A DNA stretch of 64,000 nt. Origin: Dendrolimus kikuchii (Eukaryota > Arthropoda > Insecta > Lepidoptera > Lasiocampidae). Of this stretch, positions 43,115 to 53,539 are shown piece by piece. How positions within the stretch are numbered: the stretch's first letter is position 1; every line of letters starts with the position of its first letter. Position numbers and translations under genes: made by a program. Under the pieces are notes generated by a model that saw nothing but the letters and a program-made list of their open reading frames with translations, had not been told where the DNA came from and searched no databases. The stretch covers positions 2,418,001 through 2,482,000 of the forward strand of contig CM034412.1 of NCBI GenBank assembly GCA_019925095.2, given 5' to 3'.

Positions 43115-43517
43115 TGAAGTGAAACTTTTTTAGAATCGTGATTTGATGAAACGAAAAAGCGACACTAAAAAGAGCTAAACACAAATCTATAGGACTAAGC
43201 CTGCGATAGAATGAGATACGAGTTTTACATTATGCAGCACAGATTAGAGTTAATAACACCGATGATTAAATATAGGTCCAAATTGGACCGAATTAAAACT
43301 GATAATAATATTTTATAAACTAAAACAGTGAATAATTGAAAGTGATACTTAAGTTTATTTTGAATTACAGTATGATGACGGATGTAGACAAAAGGAATTA
43401 TACATACATACATACATAACTTCACGCTAGTTCCCTTGTGGGGTAGGCACGAACAATAGAGTGCCATTTAGGCTTATTCTTACACACAAAAGGAATTATA
43501 TTTACATTAATAAAAGT
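43115..43517 (-). repeat. Repeat F, copy 2, with a small C-LINE insertion
   Basis: Reverse of 27946-28222. An 85-bp C-LINE 3' end lies within it, while copy 1 is continuous at the same site. Confidence 0.65.
43403..43487 (-). mobile_element. Very short C-LINE 3' end insertion
   Basis: Only the last ~85 bp of C-LINE including (CATA)n, flanked by the 13-bp duplication aaaaggaattata (43390-43402 and 43488-43500). Repeat F at 27965 shows the empty site. Confidence 0.8.
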
Positions 43518-43684
43518 ACTAGCAGAAGGTGATGTCAGGAGCCTTAAGAACAGACGAGCGTGCATGACAAGAGTTATGAATGTCAAAGAAGCAAGTGAGG
43601 TGTGTAAGAATAAGCCTAAATGGCGCTCTGTTGTACGTGCCTACCCCGCAAGGGAACTGGCGTGAAGTTATTTATGTATGTATG
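43518..43684 (+). pseudogene. C-LINE 3' fragment adjoining F
   Basis: Starts tactagcagaaggtgatg and ends with the ATGT tail. It is flanked by taataaaagt at 43508-43517 and 43685-43694. It shares its truncation point and a private base change with the copy at 27779-27945. Confidence 0.75.
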
Positions 43685-43696
43685 TAATAAAAGTTA

Positions 43697-43744
43697 GAGA
43701 AGAATTGTCTGTGAGTAATACTCACAGACAATTAATTCTTCTCA
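43697..43744. repeat. Imperfect inverted repeat
   Basis: agaagaattgtctgtgagt pairs with actcacagacaattaattc plus ttct, with a 4-bp insertion in one arm. Origin unknown. Confidence 0.6.
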
Positions 43745-44083
43745 ATACTCACTGAGTATTTCACTTCTAGTGCGTGTAAACTGTACGCACACACATATTT
43801 TTTGTTTATTCGCCTAAAGTACATGCTTTGTACCAGCCCCTAGACGGTACATTGTTTCCTTAAGCCATCATTGGAAACTATTTGTGTTTAGTTAAACTAT
43901 TGAATTGGCGCTAAACGTATACCGCATTGTTATGTGATATTAACTATCTACTCGGCTTTGCCTGCGTAAGTTTCACTTTATCTTGCGAGAAATATTCTTG
44001 CTTATTATGTAACTGCAAAGCCTGTATAAGGAAGTTTTATATTTTACCAATAAGTCGATATACAGAATTTGAAGCAATTTTTT

Positions 44084-44365
44084 TGTTTGCAAGAGTTCAG
44101 CAGACAGGCAGACGGCCCACTTGATGTAAAGCGGTTACCATCGCCTATGAACATTTGCAACATCAAAGGTGCTACAAATGCGCTGCTGCTCTCTTAAGGG
44201 AGACTGGAACCTGGTCACTAATGCCGGAACGCAACTCAAGGTTGTTATGGCGACATACTCTAGACCAGGGTCGTAGCCATCCAGTCGGGCAAATGCCCTA
44301 CCACCTGGCTGTGGGTTGTTTTGTCGCCTCGTACGACAGGCCGCCCGGCCGCAGGAAATTGTATG
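44084..44365 (-). mobile_element. SINE-A copy, 5' end internally shortened
   Basis: Reverse copy that jumps from ggaaattgtat to gcacgg, lacking about 20 bp of the 5' stem. Confidence 0.7.
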
Positions 44366-44384
44366 CACGGTTTCATTATAATTG

Positions 44385-44645
44385 GATAATATTTACCAAA
44401 GAACTACAGACATGACAGGTTTGTAACGGAGTTTAAGCTTTTAATCAAATAATTGTTCTGTTAATCAGTTACTAGACGCTATAAAGCTCTGGCTTACAAA
44501 ATTAATATCCATAATGATTAAAGTAAACATCATACATAGGTTATGTTGACAAACTGCGTATATCTTAAATAAACCCACTTGATACTTGCACTATGTTCGA
44601 CGTAATACTAAATGTTAGTAGTGAGTACCAAAATTACTTTTATCC
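44385..44645. repeat. Dispersed repeat Q, copy 2
   Basis: See copy 1 at 2390-2660. Confidence 0.55.
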
Positions 44646-44689
44646 ATCTAAACTTTTGTCATAATGTTGGTGTTTTTTTTTAATTATTA

Positions 44690-45720
44690 TTAACAACTCT
44701 ACGGACTCGAGTTCCGTACCCTTTTTTACAACTTATTTGTTTTAATTTAACACGCTTATTAGTTATTTTGGTTCTTGTGTGTGACATTAATTTATTGATT
44801 TTTGTGTTGAGGTGTATGTAATTAGGTAATTTATTCTAGGTAATTATTTTTTGAAAGATATAAATTAAACTACACAATAAATTAAACTAAAAATAAACTA
44901 TATACACAAACTAAAATTAATGTATAAAATCTAGTTCTAGACCGCTCTCAGTCGGAAACGTGCCCAAAAGACTGGCCACATTGCCTCTCTGAATGGCAAT
45001 GCTGATGCGTTGTCCGAGGTATAAACCAGTCTTTTGGTCACGTGAGACATCCACCAGACGTTTGACTATGTCCCGATAAAGCTTGTGCGCCTCAGGCCCC
45101 CATGGTCCCAGGGTCTCGACCCCAAAAGCCGCAAATATGTAGCCATTTCCGATGGCCGAGTATTTGCGGCGTTTTAGGGCCTCCTGTTGTGCAGCAGCTG
45201 TACCGGTAGACGTGCTAGTAGCTGGAAGATGGAACGCTGCCAAAGTATCGACAGAAGACGCGTCCCATACTAAGGGGCGACCCATCTTCCAGGGCACCAA
45301 TGACATACCATCGGGTCTCCTGCCATCGTCGCGGCACAGGCCATTCGGTTCTAGGACGGCAGGTACCCCGGCGGTGACAAGAGCCCGACGGATTATGTCA
45401 CTAAGTGTTGCATGACGTTGCATTTATTCTAGTTTTAATACTAAACTTATACTAATGTAGAGTGTATTTATTACATGCTGGTGTTGTGATGAAGTGCATG
45501 TGCAGTGTTGGCCTTATATCTATACTTATATATAGTCCTATCTAGTGCCACGTGTGTTGTTTTTTTCTTTTCTGTGCCTGGGTTATTAATTTTTAGGCTC
45601 TTTGTGTGTCTTGGTTTGTTTGTGAAGTGTGCGTGTAATGCAATGCGGTGGTAGTGCGCTTTGGTTTGAGTATGTGTATAAGTTTGTTGGTGTTGCTAGA
45701 CTTCAGATAAATGTGCGAAT
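44690..45720 (-). mobile_element. Retroposon D, copy 3, split by a LINE
   Basis: D sequence runs 44690-44839 and 45422-45720, with the ctctacggactcgagttccg palindrome near the start. The break carries a LINE. Confidence 0.65.
44840..45421 (-). pseudogene. LINE C-terminal ORF with PD-D-like motif, nested in D
   Basis: The 582-bp insertion is flanked by the 11-bp duplication atttattctag (44829-44839, 45422-45432). The minus frame 44917-45423 spans 168 codons; the element is truncated right at its first codons. The protein has GVPAVLEPNGLCRDDGRRPD (residues 19-38), W45, LVWDAS with Asp 54, and Asp 59, then GYIFAAFGVETLGPWGPEAH, LVDVSRDQKTGLYLGQRISI and GNVASLLGTF. Similar C-terminal regions follow reverse transcriptases in other invertebrate elements. 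The spaced PD and WD residues could be a restriction-like endonuclease core, which is inference. Remnants lie at 14590 and 17543. Confidence 0.6.
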
Positions 45721-45764
45721 GTGGCGCCTCTCTTATTTTCTCCTTTTTTTGCCAACCTGTATTT

Positions 45765-46050
45765 TTTAATTACGGTATAGGTTCCCATTTCACCATTTTC
45801 AGAATGGTCTTAGATAGAGCACACTTACCTAGAAGGTAAGGACCTATTCCCACTGGACTTGAAGACACCCAGGTTGAAGGCTTCGGGAAAAACAGACTCC
45901 AGCAGTTAGTTCCACTCGTTAGTTCGAATAGGTGGTATGTCCACGATATAGCGGTGCTGCATACCGGTGCCTCTGATTGTCCCATGATGGAAGGGAGACA
46001 GTGGGATAAGATTGAAAAGCTGCAATGCACACTCCAAATTATATCCATAT
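45765..46050 (-). pseudogene. Jockey/CR1-like LINE 3' end
   Basis: Same family as 6970-7288 and 10530-10789, with the phrases gaagacacccaggttgaagg and ggtggtatgtccac on the plus strand. The frame is broken. Confidence 0.55.
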
Positions 46051-46051
46051 T

Positions 46052-46286
46052 CGCCAGGTGGTAGGGCATTTGCCCGACTGGATGGCTACCACCCCTGATC
46101 TAAAGCATGTCACCATAACAACCTTGACTTGTGTTCCGGCATTAGTGACCAGGTTCCAGTGACCCTTAAGAGAGCAGCAGCGCATTTGTAGCACCTATGG
46201 TGTTGCAAATGTCCATAGGCGATGGTAACCGCTTTCCATTAAGTGGGCCGCCTGCCTGTCTGCTGAACTCATGCAATAAATAAAAA
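46052..46286 (+). mobile_element. SINE-A copy, 5'-truncated
   Basis: Starts at gccaggtggtagggcatttg and ends atgcaataaataaaaaaa. Confidence 0.7.
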
Positions 46287-46344
46287 AAATATCCGATAGA
46301 AAACCGATAAGATGGCAACCCTGCGTCGATGTTCGAGACTTTGA

Positions 46345-46600
46345 ATTTTGTCATTAAATAGCTGGTCGTTGCCTATCGACTTCCTGGCTCTTCGCTCAAT
46401 CGATTCTAGTGCCTCGAGTTGGTATTTGTCTGAGCCATCACAATGGTGAGAAGTACTCCATACATGCTCGTATTTGTGCTTGATACAACATCAGCCGCTG
46501 TTCTGCAGTGAAGTACCGGCTCAGATGTTTTTTTGCAGTTTTAAGGCTTGTAGTAACGCCAACGTCCTTAAGCAGTTTTCGGTACCAATTCTTCAGGCGA
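46345..46600 (-). pseudogene. Jockey/CR1-like LINE fragment
   Basis: The minus strand encodes in pieces DVGVTTSLKTAKKHLSRYFT, then AEQRLMLYQAQIRACMEY and DGSDKYQLEALESIERRARK. Diverged relative of 37545-37850. Confidence 0.55.
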
Positions 46601-46603
46601 TAG

Positions 46604-46643
46604 CGTGAATTTCATAACGCACGATCGTGTTACGAAATTCACG
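46604..46643. repeat. 40-bp imperfect palindrome
   Basis: cgtgaatttcataacgca, centre cgatcg, then tgttacgaaattcacg; two mismatches per arm pair. Adjacent to the LINE fragment. Confidence 0.7.
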
Positions 46644-46644
46644 T

Positions 46645-47480
46645 TTCAGATACATTATTATTTTATTGGGAATAAAATAAAGAAAATAGGTATCTAAAAA
46701 AATAATGAAACCAAATTATTTCTGTTTTTTGATATTTTTTCATCCTGTTTTGATAAAAACTAAAAAAGTAAAGTGGTTTCATGTCAATTAACTAAAAGTA
46801 ACTATGAAAAAAATTCTGAAGAATCTTCATTACGTGTGATATCATAAAGATTTATGTTAATTTTTTGGTAAATCATTGATTAGTAATTACCAACGAATTT
46901 GTTTTTCGCTTTGACTCCATTTTCGACCTTTTGCACCAACAGGGGCCTTAATAGAACAAGATTGCACAACAGAATAACTCACTTTAATTAATATTTTACG
47001 AAATTACATTTGTAGATCACTTTACATGAGAACAAGAGTTCAAATAGAAGAGCATGTTTCCAGTGCTTAAACGACATAAAAAGTACAATTATTCATATAA
47101 CAACAAAAAAAATCGCCAATTTGAATATGTTAATACTGTAACTACGAGTATATGTATTTTCCATTAGGCGGTCTGTCTGTTTGTCAGCTTCAAAAAAAAC
47201 TCAATCAATATAACATGATTTTTACGGTCAATTACACAATTTAATTATGTTTAAATATTTCAGACAATTTTAGAAATGTTCTGAAGCAAGATATTGAAGT
47301 ATAAAATGTTTTTAATAAAAACTCTAAACACTCGATTTACCTCAAATTTTGCTCCACAGCTTATCTCGTAAGATTAAATAATGTACATAGGTGTACTTGT
47401 AATTACGAAGAATCGATACTACTGACATCTAGCAGTCAAGATGTAACTTCAAGGTCTTTTAAAAGACCATGAATTAAAAT
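46645..47480. other. AT-rich intergenic DNA, no gene seen
   Basis: No supported frame or repeat beyond short A/T runs and an (AT)n tract at 47480-47499. Confidence 0.5.
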
Positions 47481-47502
47481 ATATATATATATATATAAAA
47501 AC

Positions 47503-47751
47503 AGATATACTATGCAAAAGTGGATGGATGCAGAAGTCGTGGAAGGCCACGACACACTTTCCATGATCAAATTGATCGTGTACTAGCAGAAGGTGATGTT
47601 AGGAGCCTTAAGAACAGACGAGCGTGCATGACAAGAGTTATGACTGTCAAAGAAGCAAGTGAGGTGTGTAAGAATAAGCCTAAATGGCGCTCTGTTGTTC
47701 GTGCCTACCCCGCAAGGGAACTGGCGTGAAGTTATGTATGTATGTATGTAT
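47503..47751 (+). pseudogene. C-LINE 5'-truncated copy in an (AT)n tract
   Basis: The frame 47520-47729 encodes GCRSRGRPRHTFHDQ through ARELA. (AT)n lies on both sides, so the target duplication cannot be measured. Confidence 0.8.
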
Positions 47752-47774
47752 GTATATATATATATATATATAAT

Positions 47775-48230
47775 TTTAAGACTACCATTTTAATTAGGTT
47801 TGTATACTTACTTATAATTTTATTTATTGTATAACTGTACTAGCATATTGGCTAAAATCCTTTCCAAATAAAATACAAATTCATTTCAAAAATACACTAG
47901 AAATACTCAGACAATTCGTTTATTTAATACCGACATAAACAAATAAAAAACAATCCACCTTTCATACATTGAAACAAAAATTTTCTCAAACAATGAACTC
48001 TTTTAAACAAAAACAAGAAAACCGTCCCCGAAAACAATGTAATTCGGTTTATGGAGCAGAAAAAGGATTTTTCTATATAAATTACTTGGACCAACCGTGG
48101 GTGACCTCTGCCGTCATATTTTTAGGACAGGGCTGCTGAACATTATAAGTTTGTTCAGACGGAATTCCTTTCGAAGTTCTTGTAGTTAGAAAAACATATA
48201 CAGACCTGATGGAGAGCTATCACGACAACG
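47775..48230. other. AT-rich intergenic DNA, no gene seen
   Basis: No supported frame. Confidence 0.45.
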
Positions 48231-48238
48231 TTGTAGAC

Positions 48239-48487
48239 CAGTATTCCGCAAACTTTTCGTGTCCAAGGTACATCTAGGAAAATGAAATTTTTTGGAGGTA
48301 CATGACAAATAAAAATCATATTTTAAGTAATATTAATCAACATTTATTTATTAATCATCGAAACAATAATTATTATTAATCAACAAATCTAAAGTTTAAA
48401 TTGCAGCATAACCTTATTTCTCTGAGGCACACCAATTAATGACCACAGTACACCAGTGTGCCGCGGTACATACTTTGCGGAACACTG
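48239..48487. mobile_element. hAT-type MITE
   Basis: The left end cagtattccgcaaac and the complemented right end cagtgttccgcaaag are matching terminal inverted repeats starting CAG. A perfect 8-bp duplication, ttgtagac, flanks them (48231-48238 and 48488-48495). Eight-base target duplications are diagnostic of hAT transposons. At 249 bp there is no transposase. Confidence 0.85.
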
Positions 48488-48700
48488 TTGTAGACAACAC
48501 CATCGGCGTCTCTAATGCTTTGCGTTGCCGGTGCTTACAGAACATGTTGTACAGAGAAAAAAACAGCATTAACTTTCATAGATTCTTATTATTTTCAAAA
48601 TTTACCATATAATATATATATATGAAGAATACTTAAATGACAAAAATTCATTTACATAGCACCTAGCTCCAACCTCTTATACTAAATTTTGTATAACTTT

Positions 48701-49130
48701 TTTTTTTTTTGCCATGCTTGTAAGGAATTTGTGGAGACATATTGCAGCATAACATTTTAGCACGTCATGTCATTATTATAACCACAATATTATTTTTCTT
48801 TCCTTTTATTGTCTTGGTCTTATTGAGTATGCATTGTTTGCTACAACTCCATTAATTCTTCAAAAAGTGATTCTGTAACATACTTCTGTACAAAACTTAT
48901 TAAACAAAAGAATTTGAGACATAAATAGAATATGAAATATAATGAAAAACAATATTTAGCTAGACGTGTTGCTGGGGAGTTTCTTGCCGCTTCTTCTCCT
49001 TTACAGCATCAACACGTTGCGAAGCGGTGTACATAGAATAGGAAGTAAAAAATTAAATTTTAACTTACATGCATGACCTTCAAAAAGTGTTCTCCAGTGG
49101 AACTTACTTTGAATAAAAACTTTTGAATTG

Positions 49131-49136
<6 letters not shown>
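48701..49136 (-). mobile_element. Retroposon P, longest copy
   Basis: Minus-strand retroposon with a poly-T (poly-A tail) at 48701-48712 and its 5' end at an (AT)n tract. Includes gccgcttcttctccttta and cttcgcaacgtgtt complements shared with the P copies at 5718, 9217 and 24630. Confidence 0.65.

Positions 49137-49181
<45 letters not shown>
49134..49181. repeat. (AT)n microsatellite
   Basis: About 23 AT units. Confidence 0.95.
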
Positions 49182-49184
<3 letters not shown>

Positions 49185-49435
49185 CCGGCATTGTTAATAA
49201 CGTTAAATATTGACAGATAACTCATGTATATAAACTAATGTACAGTTTTACAAAATAAATAATTTCGGTCGGCTGTTTTCGTTCGCGCAGAAGAGTGCAG
49301 ACCGGTTTCCGACATTTAAATAATCTATATTGAATTTTGTTCCCAAGTTGAAGTAGCAATTATTAGTTGGAAGGAGGAATTAATAGGTGTGTAAAACTGT
49401 AGCTAATCATTACCGATCTTATATTTTAACGTTAG

Positions 49436-51735
49436 TGTATACATACATACATACATACATAACTTACAACTAGGTCACTCATCCGCACCCCAACATCCAT
49501 CAATCTTATTCTCTGGAGACAATCGTCCAGGTATAGGATGAACAGCAAAGCCGACAGCACGCAGCCCTGTCGGACGCCAATATTGACGTCAAACCAGGGC
49601 GACAGGCTGCCATCCAGCCGCACGCATGCCATACAGTCCTCGTAAGTGGACTGCACAGCACGCATCAGTTGGCCATCAATCCCATATCTGGGCAATATGT
49701 CCCAGAGGTCCTTCCGCACAACCCTGTCAAATGCTTTCTCTAGATCCACAAAACCGCAGAAAACCTTCCGGCCCATAGCCAGCTGCTTCTCTACGATATT
49801 GCGGAGAGAGAAAACTTGATCCATACATCCCCTTCCATTTCTGAAGCCACCTTGTGCATCCCACAATAATCCATCGGATACCACTCTCATTCTCTTTTCA
49901 ATAATCTTCGTATACACTTTAGATGCTGTGCTGATCAAACTGATGGCCCTGTAGCTGGCGCACTCCATACGTGACCCCTTGCCTTTATACAAGGGCACGA
50001 TGACAGCGCGCCTCCAGTCCTTGGGAACCTTTCCCGTCCTCCAGCACAAATTGCATAAGGACAGGAAAGCGTCCCGGACGCAGGTTCCACCATATTTGAT
50101 CATCTCAGCAGACACACTATCGATTCCTCCTGCCTTTCCATTTTTCAGACTTCTTATCGACCATTCGATCTCTTCCAAAGTGATCTCGGATGCTGACTCC
50201 TCGGAGTCGGTCACAGACTCAGTCGTGGTGCCAGCATCCGGGATATTATCATACATTTCTCTAAAATATTCACTCCATCGCGCTAACACCTCTTGTGGGT
50301 GAGCAAGAACGTCCCCAGCTTTAGATTTTATTCTTTCCATTCTGGAAGCTGACGAACAACCCCGAGACTTCTTAACCTCTCTCCAAAAGAGTTTGGTATT
50401 CGCCTCGAAGTTCTCCGTCAGCTTCTCTTCTTCTTTCAATTTTATTCTTTCGCGCTTCTCTTTCACTAAAGCTTTGGTTTCATTCTTGCAGAGGCGATAA
50501 ATTTCTTTCTTCATCTCTTTCATACTGTCATTCTGTTGCAAAGAAGCAACATAATCCAGCCAGGCTTTTCTCTTTCTCTCTACGCTGGATTTAACATCCG
50601 CGTCCCACCATTCATCACCTTTCGTTGTTATGTGCCTCTTTGCGCATCCACATGCTTCTTTTGCGCTTTCCACTATACTTTCTTTCATACTATCCCAGTC
50701 ATTATCCACATCTAAGTCGGAGAAGTCCGCTTTTGCAAGCCTTTCTTCGACTAGGCGCGCATACATACTCCTTACACTAACATCTTCCAATTTTTCACAC
50801 TTTATTCTTTCAAGCTCCCCGAAATTGGTACGCACTCGCCAGTGTCTCCACTTCTTGAAAAGGCCCACAAACCGGCTTATCACCAGGTAGTGGTCCGTTT
50901 CAAGAGTGGGGCCTCTGTAGGCTCTTGTATCCATTATTGTGTTTCGGAGGCGACTATCTATTAAAATCAGATCAATCATACTTTTCTGATCATTCATTCT
51001 CCATGTATACATGTGAATATCCTTATGATGGAATAAGGTGTTCGACACAAGCAAGTTTCTTTCCATACATACGTCTATGATTGGCCTACCAGCATCATTC
51101 ACTCTCTTGTCACCATAGGGTCCAAGGACAGCCTCAAGGCCGTCTCGTTTGGTCCCCACCCAGCCATTAAGATCACCACACATAATTAATCTTTCGTTCC
51201 CTTCAGCCAAATCCAGAATTTCTCTCACAGACTCCCAAAACTTCTCGAGTTCTTGGGGATCCGCTGAGCTTACGGGAGCATAAGCTGCGACCAGAAAAAC
51301 TCGCGTGATCCCCAGTTTTAGACGTACCCAGAGAAGTCTCGGGTTCACCAGACAATAGTCTTTTACTCCAGACACAAAGCGGGATGAGAGTACGACGCCT
51401 ACCCCCCCACTTGCACGCTCGTCCAGGTCCACGCCGGACCACAGAGCAAGCATGCCACCGGGGAGGTCATCGACGCTGCACCCCTTCCGCTTTGTCTCTG
51501 TCAGACATACGGCATCCAGGCTTCTCTCATGCATTATATCAATCATTTCGTCCATCTTATCTTTCATTCCACCTCTCACATTCCACGTGCCTATACGGCA
51601 CTCTGCTCCTCTCGACCCGCCAGGTTTGGCGCTGCGTGAAGGGTGGCGGCCCCCTTCGCCGCATGCGCGAGAGTTCACACCGACGGGGGCGCATCGGTGA
51701 GCGTCGCCTGCGGGGGACGCCCTATCGTGCCCTGC
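49436..51735 (-). pseudogene. C-LINE (RTE-type) with endonuclease and partial RT, internally deleted
   Basis: This is the largest ORF (49432-51678, 748 codons). The N-terminal APE-type endonuclease nicks target DNA: GTWNVRG with Asn 33, CLTETK with Glu 61, Tyr 133, CGDLNG with Asp 169 and Asn 171, IDLILID with Asp 236, and ETDH with Asp 262-His 263, so all key residues are present. A coiled, Lys/Glu-rich linker follows (about 380-450). The RT has KAGGIDSVSAEMIKYGG, AVIVPLYKGKG, FVDLEKAFD with Asp 645 and GVRQGCVLSALLF. It then stops after GVRMSDLVV, before the YADD motif, and runs into gtaagttatgtatgtatg, the C-LINE 3' tail. So RT motif C, the thumb and the WFGHV domain are deleted while the 5' and 3' ends remain. 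Without YADD it cannot reverse transcribe. A 6-bp tagtgt flanks both ends, which is weak support for a target duplication. Confidence 0.85.
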
Positions 51736-52237
51736 ACTAGTGTGGAGCGTTCACTCCGACGCCCAGGGTCCGCTTTCCTACTTTTTCTACTCCACTTCGC
51801 GCGGTTTTCTGCATCCCCCGTTTTGAGACCATTGGTACGCATGTCATCCTTCACAACGTCAAGCCAACATTTCTTGGGCCTTCCCCTTCGACCGGGACCT
51901 GGCGGAGGCGGCATGGCTAGACATTTGTTCCCCACATATTTAGCCGGTCTCCGTAAAACGTGACCGTACCAACGTAAGCGACACTCTTGCAATTTGTCTG
52001 CTACGTCACGTACATGAAGACTGCCGCGGATGCGGGAGTTCCTGACTCGGTCTTTCCGCGTCACTCCACACATCCATCGCAGCATATTCATCTCCGTGAC
52101 ACGCAGTTCTTGCTTGTGTCGCTCAAGTACAGGCCACGCTTCACTGCCATACAAAAGGACAGGTCTAATGATGGATTTATAGACCTGTCCTTTTAATTTA
52201 ACCGGCATTTTGGGGTCACAAATGACACCTGTCTCAC
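51736..52237 (-). pseudogene. RTE-like LINE 3' fragment, twin of 28690-30126
   Basis: The frame 51675-52208 matches the last ~165 residues of the 436-codon ORF (MPVKLKGQVYKSIIRPVLLY onwards) with only a few differences. It is truncated at cacaaatgacacctgtc and ends at gtggagcgttcactccg. C-LINE starts immediately after it. Confidence 0.8.
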
Positions 52238-52239
52238 AA

Positions 52240-52384
52240 TTGATATGAAATCATTATACTCCTTAAATTTTTATCAAAACAGGATAAAAAAATTACATCT
52301 TTATAAAAGAGAGTTAAATAATTTTATTGTATTATTTTTTTAAATACTGCTTTATTATATTCGCAATAATAATAATAATGCATC
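52240..52384. other. AT-rich DNA, nothing recognised
   Basis: No frame or repeat supported. Confidence 0.4.
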
Positions 52385-52465
52385 TGGAAAACGTCTGCGT
52401 CCATGAAACGCCCGAAATATCAGTACCGAAAAATCGTCAAGGACATTGGCGTTGCTACAAGCCTT
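52385..52465 (+). pseudogene. Small LINE scrap
   Basis: gtcaaggacattggcgttgc followed by tacaagcc matches, reversed, the LINE at 46545-46590 (VKDVGVTTSL). Confidence 0.4.
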
Positions 52466-52979
52466 TTTTTTATAGCTGGAGTACAGCAGACAGGCAGACG
52501 GCCCACCTGATGGAAAGCGGTTACCGTCGCCTATGGACGTTTACAACACTAGAGGTGTCATCAACGCGCTGCCGGCCTCGAAGAAATTTTACGACGCCCT
52601 TTTTAAAAAAACCCATATCGTAGCGCTGTGGGAAAACCACGGCTGGGAGCTCATTCCAAATCCCCACGGTGCGCAAGAGAAACGTTCTAGAGAACCGTTG
52701 CGTACAAGAGCGAAGCGGCTCTAGGAAGTGGGGGTGAACGCCCAGCTGATGGCGTGCGGTGCGGTGGTAAAAAGAAGACGAAGGCACCATTCTAAACAGT
52801 TCCTCGGAACACTCCCCATTGTATAGTCGGTAGAATAAGCAAAGAGACGCGAAGTCTCTCCGAAGGCCAAGCGTGAAATGAGAAGCCTTAATGAGAAGAA
52901 CAGAATCACCCATTGGAATGTCAGGTGACAGATGTTTATCACGTTTTGGTGGAATACGTACTGCTATGTAATTGCACAT
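52466..52979 (-). pseudogene. Jockey/CR1-like LINE C-terminus and 3' UTR
   Basis: The minus frame 52521-52979 encodes GLRRDFASLCLFYRLYNGEC, SEELFRMVPSSSFYHR, VHPHFLEPLRSCTQRFSRTF, then NELPAVVFPQRYDMGFFKKG and a GRQRVDDTSSVVNVHRRR finish. It corresponds to the uninterrupted version of the LINE at 20735-21735. Its 3' UTR at 52466-52570 is the module shared with SINE-A. Confidence 0.8.
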
Positions 52980-53029
52980 TCAGCGTTTCTATGTCATTTC
53001 ATGTAATTGTAAATTAATTGTCATTCCTC

Positions 53030-53030
53030 A

Positions 53031-53123
<93 letters not shown>
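53030..53123. repeat. (AT)n microsatellite
   Basis: About 46 units with one GT interruption near 53056. Confidence 0.95.
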
Positions 53124-53124
<1 letters not shown>

Positions 53125-53330
53125 CATATATAGCAGTACTTTTTGTCTCTGGTAAACGATTTTTCCTGCTGTCAAAAAAATTTAAAACTATACGTACCAT
53201 AGATAATATATGCGACTCATGTGCCAACATTTTTAACAACCACCCTTAAATCGCGGCATAAATTGTAACAAAAAAATATAATATGAACAATTTTTGGAGA
53301 ATATTCATTCATTTATTCCTATATACTTAA

Positions 53331-53378
53331 AAGTTTTTTAAGGTTCTAAGGCACCAGCCTTAGAACCTTAAAAAACTT
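53331..53378. repeat. Perfect 22-bp inverted repeat
   Basis: Arms 53331-53352 and 53357-53378 around acca. Part of an inverted-repeat cluster extending to about 53530. Confidence 0.85.
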
Positions 53379-53430
53379 ACCTTACATACTACAATACTGA
53401 GAACCTTAAAATGTCTATGCACACTAGTAC

Positions 53431-53512
53431 ATTTAACCTACGGTTAAAATAAAATAATCGCTGTTTATCCATATATTTTTAACGATTATTTTATTTTAAC
53501 CATCGGTTAAAT
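53431..53512. repeat. 30-bp inverted repeat with 22-bp loop
   Basis: Arms 53431-53460 and 53483-53512 (ggttaaaataaaataatcg and its complement) differ at 3 positions. The words tctatgcacac and tctatgcatac lie just outside on the left and right. Confidence 0.7.
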
Positions 53513-53539
53513 ATCTATGCATACCAGCCTTAGTGACTG

